DNA of 64,000 bases from Volvox africanus. Lineage: Eukaryota > Chlorophyta > Chlorophyceae > Chlamydomonadales > Volvocaceae. The notes beneath the pieces were generated by a model, which saw only the letters and a list, made by a program, of their open reading frames with translations, was not told where the DNA came from and ran no database searches. A program made the position numbers and the translations under genes. Each line of letters opens with the position of its first letter. Position 1 is the stretch's first letter. The stretch lies in NCBI GenBank assembly GCA_030268105.1, contig BSDZ01000094.1, positions 5,304,501 to 5,368,500 on the forward strand, given 5' to 3'. Positions 1-10,711 of this stretch are shown here, one piece after another.

Positions 1-118
1 CCTTGTACACTTTATGCTTGTATTGTGCCATACAAACGTGCCAATATAGCAACTACGTACGGCATCTATTCATTCAGGTCTCCGCATTCTTTCCGTGGTT
101 TGTTTTCTCCCTTCCCAG

Positions 119-3100
119 ACTCACAAGACTGGGTCCACGACCCTGGGTGGTGTCCTCTTTCGCATTGCGGTCGCCTCCAATAAGTCAATCTATACCACGC
201 GGAACTCCCATTACGTGAGCCTCGGGTTCAGGGAAAATGAACAGCTCATGGGCCGGACAGACATGGTCCTTCGGCACGTTCGCTACTCAGAAGCACCGGA
301 TTTCCATGTCGCCACGCGCAACTTCTACGGCAGGGCGCTTGGTACAACCGAGTACGGCTTTCTCACCATTCTACGCCACCCCGTCGACCGGTATGTCCAT
401 CGTCCCCCGCCGTCCCCCGCCCACCCCAGCCCCGACTGTGCCGGCACCCCCGGAACTCTAAAGCGATTCATGCGCTACTCCTAGCTTTTCCCTCCATCAG
501 TCGCGCTCAAGCTCCACCTTCCTAAAGCGTTCCGATCTGTTCAGTCTCAGGCGCATCGGCGCCCTTCCATCGGAAATCTGTTCTCCTTTCATGTGTCCAG
601 ATGGCTTGCGTGGATGGCTTGCGCTTCCACACACATTTACACTTTGGGAACCTTTACATTATTCTCCGTTGATCGAGCAGTGTCGTTTTGAGGACAGCAG
701 AACCTGCGTTGAGGCACTATGAGGCACTGAGGCACTATCCAGTAAGGACGCCTCGACTCATTACCCACCAGCTGCTTACATAGCGTTGACAACCTTACCC
801 AACCTGCCAGCATAACCCTTGCCGCCGCTCGTTCGGTCACTCGTCCTCCAGTCAGTCACTAACGCTGCTGCTGTCTACTCACCTCCGTCACGCCCGAGGG
901 TAGCTACATCAGCGACTTCTATTACTACACGGAGCCTGAAGCACGTAAGGCCCATAGGCGGCTGACACTGCGTCAGTACGCAGCCAAGGGAGAGGGCGCC
1001 AACCGCATGGCGCGCGAGTTCGCGGTCAAAACTTCCGCGGCAGCGCTGGAGTTCGTGGCGGGGGAAATGCATTCGGACGGTGGGTGGTGGTGGGGTGACA
1101 GGGTTTTAGGGTTTCGGAGCGGGTGGCTGGCCCGGGCACACACCGGGCGCCACAAGCTCCAGCGCAGCACAGCAACGCACAGCATTTTCCCACAGTACGG
1201 TTTTATCATTTATTTGGATCCTCCATCGGATACATGTGCAGTTTCATCTCTGTCGTTTCCATTCCCCGATGTCCCCCTCACTGCCCAACTCAGTGGTTTG
1301 AAAAACCCCCGTCCCCACCAGCTCCTTCCTCCAAATAGAACCCCAAAAATCTTGCGGACTTGAGCGCTATCCCTCAGCGCTATCTCCACTCAGCGCGTGC
1401 ATTTCCTTAAGCCCCCAACCAAATCCTGCCTTCTTTTTATCTTCCAGGTCTGTTCCTGATCCTGGAGCTTCTGGACTACGGTTTGGCGCTGCTGGCATCC
1501 CATTGCGGTTGGAGGTTAAGTCAGTTGCTTTACTTGCCAACGAACACCAACATGAGAGGTGCCGCCCGGTGAGGTCACATCTCACATGAGACGCATGATG
1601 GCAGAACACGCAAAACATTTTTTGGCTTAAGCTAATTTTTTTACAAATAAATTATAAATCATGGCCCGAAGGTTAGAGAACAAAAATAATCGAGGATACC
1701 TGTTACGGATTCGTACGGAAGTTGAGCCCTGTTTTTAGTCGTTACTTCCACGTAATTTTGCTTATTAGCTTTCTGATATTTTACTCCCACCCATCTTTCA
1801 TCTATGCTGTCTATGTATATTGTTGAAGGTACGGCAACGTGACGCTGTCTGCTCGTCCGGGGATAGCGCAGCTGTTCACGGAGGATCCCGCCTTGCTAAA
1901 ACACATCGCTGCTATCAACAGCGTCGACGCCATCCTCTACGGTGCTGCATACGGACATCTGCTGGCGACGCTGCAGCTATACAGCCCGGCGGCGGCGGCG
2001 ACGTCGGCGGTCATGACGACGGCGGTGCGCTTGACGGCGGCGCGGAAGCAGCTGGAAGCTGACTGCCGCGCCCTGAACAAGGACGTTGCTGCCGCCACCG
2101 CCGCCGAGAACGTCGAACTGGCTTCCTTTGCGCCGCCGCCGCCGCCGCCGCCGCTAAAGCCGCGTCAGAACATCTCCGTGAATGACCTGCAGGGCTTGTG
2201 CGCATGGTACTCGATGCTCGATAGCCTTTACGAAAGGATGCCTAATTTGGAAACCGGCCGTGTGGATCTCAAAACAATGCTTCCGCCAACTTCTACGACG
2301 TCGCCATCGGGGCCCGTGGGTCACCTGCTGCGCCTCGCGGACGAGTACCTGGCGCCATACGAAGATTCATCTATGCCGTACTATCACAGTCTGATTGCTG
2401 TGCACGTGCGTCATCGGACAAGTGCGGAGGCGGAACTGGTGTACGGAATGTCTAGTGACGATGGCGGCGACAGGCAATTGGCGGTGCTGGCTGCGGCCGT
2501 ACGACTTTGGACGAGCCACCACGCCAAGGAGGGTCTTCACCATCTGGTATTTCTCGTGGATGCTCTAAACGACACCCGACATGAGGATCTCGTACGCCAG
2601 GCGGCAGGGGCAGCACTTAGACAGAGTGGCGGCGGCGATGACGCCACTGCTGACGTGGCGCCGTACACGACATTCTCTCTCCTCCGCTGCGGGACCGCGT
2701 CCAACGCCAACATTAACAATGTTATCTGTGGCGGCGCCGCCTTCCTCGATACCATTTCAAGATCGCGCTGGTTTGCCGTACTGCCAGACCTGACTTACTT
2801 CATGTATGGCACCCGGGGGAGCGTACGTAGCGTCCTATTATCGTACGAAGGAACCCTGCAGGCCGCTGGTGCCATATGCGCACCACTGGTACCATGGCGA
2901 ACGCCGCCACTTGGAGCAGTGTTGATTTGGCCTAGCGGTGGTGCTGCCGCTGGCCGCCGAGACCGCCGCGGTGACGGCAGCGGGACAGACCGCACGGTGT
3001 TTGACATGAACGATGACACTGAGGGCGATGACACTGAGGGGGAGAAGGAAGGGGATGACTTTCAGGCTGATCATGGCGCCGGGGTTTCACTGCTCCAGCA

Positions 3101-3506
3101 GGAGCAGCAGTTGCGGCGCTGGCGGCGGTGGCGACTGAAGGAGGTATCGGATGACGATGGCGTGGGAGTTAAGTTAACAGCCGCCAGTACGGCAACCCCA
3201 GGCTGTATGCGGACTCCATGTAGCCTGGGGAACATCAAGGACTCCCTTCCTTGCGTCATGGTTCGGGCAATGCCGCTGCTGGGCCTTACACAGCCGTACA
3301 CCACCAGCGGCACTGTGCTACCCGCGGGCAGGTCATCGTACAAGGTGCCGTACCGCGGTCCGGACCAGCAGCGGCTGGAGGTCTCAAAGCTGGGGCCACC
3401 ATCGGAGAAGGATCTCCAGCAGTTGGCCGAAAACCCAAATGAGAAGTTCCGGTGCGCGAAATTGCCTCGACCGAAGCTATGGCTAGAGTTGTGCGGTGAC
3501 ATGTGA
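119..3506 (+). CDS. Golgi-type carbohydrate sulfotransferase, 5' partial
   Basis: This protein probably transfers sulfate from PAPS to glycan hydroxyls in the Golgi. The exons are 119-390, 904-1079, 1448-1568 and 1829-3506 (stop TGA). All phases close: the split codons give Arg at 390/904, Gly at 1079/1448 and Arg at 1568/1829. The first exon visible has the 5'-phosphosulfate loop (THKTGSTTL) and then the 3'-phosphate region (TILRHPVDRYISDFYYY, completed across the intron). The next part has the family's FLILELLDYGLALL / CGW / YLP block, as in galactose-3-O-sulfotransferases and relatives. The start codon and any signal anchor lie left of the window. The last exon is very long. After the conserved start it holds an Ala/Pro-rich stretch and an acidic DDTEGDDTEGEKEGDD patch, so roughly 450 C-terminal residues are not explained by the usual domain. 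The acceptor sugar cannot be told from sequence. Sulfated matrix glycoproteins are abundant in volvocine algae, so matrix sulfation is a reasonable guess. Confidence 0.8.
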
Positions 3507-3742
3507 CAGGTGACAGGTGACCAGATAATAATGCGATGAAGGTGACCGATAGGAGGTGGAACAGAGTGAGCGAATAAACACTGTCATGTGTGTTTGGGAG
3601 GTAGTGGTCGGGGAGGCTAGTGGTAGGTAGGTTACAGTAAGAAGAGGGATACGCTTAGCTCTGCAGCCCCCGGGCGCAATATGCTGCGGCTCAGCTTATC
3701 CCCCTCCTAGCTTGCTGTGCTTGCTAGATGGACTTGATTAAT

Positions 3743-3747
3743 TGTAA
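3743..3747 (+). terminator. TGTAA polyadenylation word of the sulfotransferase gene
   Basis: TGTAA is the usual poly(A) signal of chlamydomonadalean algae. This is the first copy noticed downstream of the stop at 3506 and would give a 3' UTR of about 240 bases. Confidence 0.45.
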
Positions 3748-5023
3748 GGAATGAATCGAGATGATAGATGAAAGAAAGTAGAGGGGATGAAATGAAGGAG
3801 AGGACAGGAGAGGAGACACATGACTTGAGCTACCCGGGTTAAACTACTTCGCATTTTCGCACGGGGACATTTTGGAGAGCGTTGATAACTAACTGCTGAT
3901 AGGAGGAAGGGAGGGAGGAAGTTTGTAGGAGGCAAGTCAAGGTGTATGCGCCCAGTCACATACAGCACGAGGATGGTGCTATAAAGAGATTTCTTTGATT
4001 TATTTGTATTATCAGCGCCGCGGTGCGTCCGTTCCTGTTGTGCATCTTGGTCGGTCCAACCTTTGTTAGCCGGTGTAGACGATAGTTTGTGTGTCGAAGA
4101 CAAATTGTGATCGGAGACATACCGGCAGTAACCTTCGAAGTTATCAAATGAACGCCCTAGCTAACAAGAGTCAGTCAAAAGCTTAAAATAAACCGTTTCA
4201 TGTTTTTAACTTTATACCTGCTTCTTTAAATAACTATACTATAACTATACCGGCTTCTTTCCGTAACTACCTTTTCTAGAACCTTCTCTCCCTCCCGTGA
4301 CCAAACCTTTCACCGTCAGATTTAGCTTTTAGGACGCCTCCATCGCACAGAGGTGTATGTAACACCAGTGTAACATATCGCTGCAAGAGTTTGCTGCCTG
4401 CGATCGCCAGCATATAGCGAGCTGTTCCATACTAAACCAAAACGTTGTTTTCGAAGAGACGGGCAAGCCGTTCGGGAAGCCGTTCGAATAGAAATTGTGT
4501 CCCTGTCTTCAATTGCACCTTGCCATCGCGGCTGACAACGCCACCGGGCAATACTTCCCAAAGGTTCCCGCCCGCCGCATCCACCCGCCTGACATCCTGA
4601 ATCAAGGGCTCCATGGCTGCTTTCCAACGACTCCTTGGCGTTGCGAATCAACAACCCACATTTTGATGTCTGTTCTGATGAGGCCACCACACCCTTGGCG
4701 GTCTTCATCATGACAAACACACCATTAAAGGTTCGGATACTTATTTAGGTTTTAGGGTTTATTAGTCATGGAAAAGTTGTTTTAACGTGGATTTTGTCTT
4801 TGAGTTTGACCATGACTTTGGTGGCTTTGACGATCAGACGCTGTGAAACGTTCAAGTTGTGACAACTACTCTATGTTTCAAACTTCCGATGTTGCAGAGC
4901 ATCAAGATTGCGTGCGGTGAGGGTCGCAGTCGAGGAGCAGCGTGATGCTGGGTCCAACGCACGTTGGTCGAGGTCACAGGTACCTTGTCTACTTGAATGT
5001 AAATTTTACGAATAAACCTGGGC

Positions 5024-5075
<52 letters not shown>

Positions 5076-6582
5076 ACCATACTATATATATATATATTGA
5101 CGCCTTAGTTGATTCGGCAGATTCCGCTGGATGCTGGTGGTGGTTGCTGAACCTGGGAAAACCACTGATTTCGGAGAAGTCGGCATGGGAGACTGGATGA
5201 GGGTGCCCCGAAACACCGGGGAAGGTAGGGACTGCCAGGTTAGTGGCCACGGGTGATGTACCCCCCTATCCTACACACATATGCCATACATACATATGCA
5301 TACATATATATGTATGTATGTATACCATACTATATGTATTATGTATTACTATATATATGTTTATTTCGTTGCCACTCCATGACGGGTGCACTGCCTGTTA
5401 TGTGAATGGTGGTTAGAGGCTGGTGGTTTGATCGTTACTTGATTGAAAGTCGGTTGCAGTCATCTCTGTTTCGGCCCTCTCCACACGGTCAGCGCTGACG
5501 TTGTGCTTCCTATTGGACATGTTAGGTGGATAAGCAAGTAAGGGGATGAGGTTGTTGTTATGATAAATTCGTTAATTGCTTTAACCACTATTCAAAAGCT
5601 CTCAAAGCACAGCAGATAGGGTACGGCTTACAAAACGGCCTATTTCACATCCCCTGAGGGAATATGCCTTGTGGCCTTTTACGGCCTTCCTAGACACCCC
5701 GTGAGGCATCATCAAAGCCATGTTTGGCCGTCATAACACGCCTGAACCAATAACTAGTTTTACCGCTCTCGGTTACCAGCTCATCTCCTTGTGTGGCAAC
5801 TTTTCAAAAGTGCATTATTAGCAAGCATCCCTTCAGCAGAGGCGAGAACGGTAGATGTCTGCCTCATCAGCATCCCAACAACCTTATGGCCGAAAATTCA
5901 GGCAGTCACTGACATGACCTTCGAGACATGGCTTTCCCCGCAATCGGCCTTCGGGATCGGCATGTCGTACCATGCTGTACCAAAACACATACGGCATCCC
6001 CCGGCGCACGGTCCTGTAAGAAAATTGCACGTCATCCACGATTTGCACAAAATTGAAAAAACTTCGATCAAAACGCGTGGCTACATTCCCAGTGCCTATT
6101 TACGTTCTTTTGTGCTGCAAACTACATCTGCAGCTTTTTGGGTATGAAACCCACACATCATCATAGTGCTAGTGCTCACATTGTCCAAGTCCTCAAAACC
6201 TCGAAATTGCGAAAACATTTGTCACAAGCCAGCGCTTGCAGGAAGGAAATCGGTGGGAAACCCCTTTCTCCTCCCGACCTCTTCATCAGCGTGAGGTCTC
6301 TTCACGCAGAGCTATGTCTATGTGTCATGTTTTATGCAGAAGGAAGAGCTGACCCGCCGAAACGATTAGTTTCTTCCCCACCCGCCCAATCCCCCCTCCC
6401 TCATTCCCTGCACATCCCCATTCTTTGCGTTTATCTCGTTCTTTGTCACGTTCTATGGCTGAACAGCACTGTCAGGTATCGTCTATTCGTCTGCCCCCCG
6501 GCATGTCCCTTCCCGGACCTCCCTTCTCGCCCCCCTTCATTCGACGTTTCCCCTCCCTCGAGCCATTATGGCATTTGAATTT
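3748..6582. other. Intergenic spacer with simple repeats and a dispersed repeat copy
   Basis: I see no gene here. The ORFs are short, overlap on both strands and show no domain. The stretch holds an (AT)n(GT)n(AT)n microsatellite at about 5020-5095, a 164-bp dispersed repeat at 5097-5260, AT-rich ATGTATGTATG runs at about 5280-5360, and pyrimidine-rich sequence at about 6360-6560. Confidence 0.6.
5097..5260. repeat. Dispersed 164-bp repeat, copy 1
   Basis: It begins TTGACGCCTTAGTTGATTC and ends CACGGGTGATGTA. It matches 27917-28080 over the full 164 bases with only about two substitutions. The left edge abuts an (AT)n/(GT)n tract. The right edge runs into CTACACACAT-like sequence in both copies. 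A short open frame ending in TGA is kept in both copies. Confidence 0.85.
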
Positions 6583-9500
6583 TCAGTTCCAAATCCATTC
6601 CATTCCCCACCAAACCCCTTCCGCCTCCGCCTCCGACCACCTGTCCACGTACTCGTCGTACAAGGCGCCTGAAACCCGCTCCAGAACTACACGCCGCATA
6701 GCCATCAGGCAGCTCAGCACGTGCTTCGCTTCTTCGTGCGACATGCTCGGCAAATACCATTCCGAAACCGCACCGGGGAACATTCCCCGAATCTGGATCT
6801 TGGTCAACGCCTCCTCCGGGGTGGATCCAAGCCGCGAGATATGGTACGGCAGCCGAGGGCGCCTGTCGTATGCATCATCATCATGGTGTTGGGCGGTATA
6901 TTGGCCAGGTCTTCGGAGTTGGGACCCAGAGCCAGACGTGGAAAGTACGGCAGCAACCATTGACGTGTCCGCATGTGCGTTTCGGCTGGGGCCGGGGGAG
7001 GCTCCGGAAGGGGAGGTGGCGGCTGTGTTTTTGTGATGTACTAAGTACTCCTCCAACGCCAGGGCTGACCCGTGGGTCGCGGGCATGGGGCCCTGCCAAC
7101 CCTGCACAAAGTGTGTAACGCCAGAGCTGGTGAAGGAACAATCCAAAAACCGACAATTCACAAAGGACATTGGCAGTAATAAGCTCCCCAAAATAGGTTA
7201 GAGGAAAAGGGTGTATATTTAAACCCTATAAAACCCTAAAACCCTAAAACATGTCAATACAAAAGATAAAGATTTAGAAGGGCAACAAGGTCCAGGTCTT
7301 TGTCCTAGCATGTAAAAGCTCACCAGGTCAAAGAGTCGCTCCATCAGGGTTTCGGAGAGCGGTAGATCCTCTATAGCCGCTCGGACTTCCAGCTGACTAG
7401 GACACGGCCCCAATGCGGCAGCGGCACCGCCGTCACTCCATGGCGCTACTGCTGCCGCCGCCGCATGTGACGACGCCGGTGTACGACGCCGCAGTTCAGC
7501 CAGGTGCCGTTGTGCCGTACGAGTGGCCGGCGTGGCAGCGTCCGTGTCTGCTCGCCGCAAAACGTGCAGCATCGCTTTGAAGTGCGCCAAGCTGTCCGGC
7601 TCCGCAGCCGCGGCGGCAGCGGCGGCGGCGGCAGAGCCAGCGGCCCCGCTGAACGTGGCAGCGGCGGCGTGAAGCGCTGCCATGTGAGCTGGTTTGGGTC
7701 TGAAGCAGCGATCTCTGAGCTCCGAAGCCAACATGAGGGTTTCACCCGTGGTGGGAGGTACAGGGCCCACGTGGCCTAGCGCTTGGAGCGCTTCCACTGC
7801 CGTACCAGTCGGGGTTGCGCACAGCTCATGGTTCTGGAGCAACTGTAAATCGTGCACAGCCAAGACGACATTTAGCAAGCGGTTTGAGTTTACGATACCG
7901 TATACGTGATACCGTATACGTGATCTTTGAGTATCACAATTCACTAGAATGTAGACTGGATTGCATGTACGGCAGATGGCCGAGCGCAAAAGCCATATGG
8001 AGGTCCTTCATTGCGGTCATCGCATCTCCTGATCATGACATGTGTGTCCTGAGCAGCATCGCTACGCAGCAAGACATCCCTTCTCCTACCCCCTCCCCTC
8101 CTCTCACCCCCCCTCTCCCCTCCTCTCATTCCCCCTCCTCTCCGCACCTGCAGGATATTCCTTGCCGCTGCGAGGCGGCTGACGGGGGGGTGGGAGGACA
8201 GGTCCACATCCAGCACTGCGGGCATGCCCCGGGTGCGACCCGGGGCAGCCCTCCTGGAGCGAAGATAACGGATCAGATCCGCCTGACGAGGGTCCAAACT
8301 TGAGTTTCGGAGCCACGGGAGAGGGACCCACGTATGACGAATGATGCGAATACACATGTCATTAAGATGGTACGAAGAGCCCTTAGAATCATTCCCGGAA
8401 TCGGGAGAAGCTCATATCGTGCGGTTACAATTCCGTTGGTCCTCACCGCCCCGCCTTTCATGAGCACTTAAGATGGATCCAACAGATTGAGACGATTTTG
8501 TTTTCTTGGCTCAAATCTACCGACTTCTCCAAATGTCACGGGATCTCTATCTGGTTAACAGAATTTTACAAAATTATTTTATAATATTTCAATGTAATTA
8601 TATATTATATAATGACGACATTGCTGTATTTTCGCGTCTCCTCCCCTCCTCCCCTCCCCTCCTCCCCGCCTCCACACTGCCCCCCTTCGCCGCCACATCT
8701 AAACTCTATTTTTACCTCCACCTTCACACCTACACGGGAAGAGGGCGCAACCGGGCCTCATCGTCCACATCTGCCAGGATGGTCCGCAGACACACTGTCA
8801 TCAGCTGCGCACTGCCGTACGAGTACGGCAGTCGCCCGATGTAGCCCAGCCGGTTGAACAATTCGTTAACCTGAAATGAGATTGGAGGGGATGAAGGGGG
8901 AAGGCGTTAAGCCGAAAATCTAAACATATTGCACTCAGCAGACGGAAGTGAAATCCAAACAATGTGGAGTCATGGTGCTAGATGTTGGTTGTGAGGGGGT
9001 GCAGAAGCGGGTGGGGAGCTGCCCGGGTCTTGCGAACTCGTGGCGGCGGCACTTGTAGTGCTGGTGTGTAGGTGCTGGTGTGAGTGAGTGCGGCTACAGC
9101 GTGTTGCGTTTCCTTCCTTCCCAAGCCCCCCTAATACTACACAAACGCAACCACACACACACACACACACATACACATACACACACACCTGGCTACGAGC
9201 CACAGGTGACAAGTCCGTGTCGAGCGGGTGACTGTGGGGTCGCTCCAGGGCCAGGCGCCGTACCAGCTGCCGCGCGGCGGCATCACTGGCGGGCACGTCG
9301 CCGTCGTACTCCAGGACGCCGTACAGAACGGCAAGGGAGCGGATTGACGGCGGCTGCACCGTCGCCAGCGTGGCGGAGGCGGCCAGGCGCGAGGCACCGA
9401 CAGGAAGTACCACTCCATGACGCTGCAGAGTTATGTTTATAGAAGAGAGAGCACACGTGCGTCAAAATAGGAACTGTCACAAATTGAATGTGCGCCTCAA

Positions 9501-10352
9501 TGTGTGCGCGCGCGCGTGTGTGTGTGTGTGTGTGTGTGTGTCGTAGAGGGGTTTATCATATCATATCTGATGTGGCCGAGGAAGGCGTAGCCTGATCAGG
9601 CAATACAAAGCTGGGCCCAGGTCATGTCTCAAACAAATGACAATAGCCCGGTCCGCGTAAAGCGTACGGAGGCCGGCTATACGGAAAACACACACGAGTG
9701 ATAACACATTGGGATTAAAAAAAGACATGTGACAGATTCTTATTTTACGAGAATCAGAACAAGACTAGCGATTCAAGTACCATTCGAGCGCATTGCGGCT
9801 GCAAAGGGGGGCGGGCGTAACCTGAACGCGCTACATGTCGTACTGGGGTCCCGAAAGAAAAAGAAAAGTCGTGAGCCGGAAGCCTAGCCTGGCGTCCAAC
9901 ACATAGAAGCTGCGGGGCTAGGGAAGGTTTGATAAGGCATGGACCTGAGGGCGGTGTGGGGAGGTATGCGCTTGTGCAAATGGTGGCCGACGCACGCGGG
10001 TGCGAGGAGCCCTCACCTTGGCCAGAACCCGCTGCACAGCTGTTGGCTCGCTTCTGCTGAGCTCGAGTTCGGCGAAGCTAGCGGCATCAACGTTTCGGAG
10101 CTCAGCCTCAACTGTACGTGTGTCCCAGTTTCGAGCGACAGATGGCAAAGTGCCCAGGTGGTTTAGCAGGGTGAGCTGGCTGGAAGAGATGGATGCCGCA
10201 GTGTCTGCTGAAACAGATTTCGATACTGCCACCGAGTAGAAGCTGCAAACTCTCTCTATAAAACCATAGGGATCAGCATGGAAGTTGAATCCATGAGATG
10301 AGCCAGCCAAGCAGCGTAGCCTGGCGGGACTTGCATTTTTCCACGTCCGCAT
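6583..10352 (-). CDS. Uncharacterised protein, possibly organelle-targeted
   Basis: I do not recognise the family. A phase-consistent model has six exons on the minus strand: 10352-10017, 9422-9189, 8870-8736, 8282-8148, 7842-7324 and 7101-6583 (stop). All junctions are phase 0, giving 625 aa. Exons 1, 2 and 5 have strong donors or acceptors; the donor of exon 3 and the acceptor of exon 4 are the weakest. The ATG at 10352 opens MRTWKNASPARLRCLAGSS, which is basic and Ser/Ala-rich, as in an organelle presequence. The rest is mostly helical (for example RSLAVLYGVLEYDGDV and MSHEEAKHVLSCLMAMRRVV) with a poly-Ala run at about 7605-7640. It starts 360 bases downstream of the uS3m stop on the same strand, so a bicistronic origin is unlikely but neighbouring mitochondrial roles are possible. 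The helical, Leu/Ala-rich texture could suit an OPR-like RNA-binding protein, but I see no clear repeat. Confidence 0.5.
7221..7250. repeat. Short interstitial telomere-like repeat
   Basis: About three units of CCCTAAAA/CCCTATAA lie in the last intron of the minus-strand gene. They resemble the algal telomere unit TTTTAGGG. Confidence 0.5.
9150..9190. repeat. (CA)n microsatellite abutting a splice donor
   Basis: The tract reads (GT)n on the coding strand and starts at the donor of exon 2 of the unrecognised gene (exon end 9189), so the first repeat unit serves as the GT donor. A second (TG)n tract lies at about 9508-9541 in the preceding intron. Confidence 0.8.
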
Positions 10353-10711
10353 GCCTCTGTCCGACAATAAGTCACCACTGTTCAGCTGTCATTTCAATTA
10401 TCTAGATAAGTTTTACTTGTCACACCGCAGTGGATCGCAATTAAGACCAAAATAAAGAACTTTTTCGGTGTCCAATTCATACAGGATGTCAGGAAAAGCC
10501 TCGTGCCAGAGCTTTCTAGCAGCCGTTAAAATAGTCATCAAACAAAGACCTTAGCACATAAAACTATATAATAACCACAATCGCTTTCATTTCTGTCAGC
10601 GATTAGCCACAGATGAGCCCCAGACCCAGCCCTATCCAGTCGTCCGTACATCTCCAGTCTCCGTATTCCGTAAAACGTTCGCCCCCAGGACCGACCCCCT
10701 TGGGCCATCTG

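Noticed and set aside
5791..7036. Plus-strand ORFs of 118-203 aa
   Set aside because: They overlap or oppose the last exon of the minus-strand gene or lie in pyrimidine-rich spacer, with no recognisable domain.
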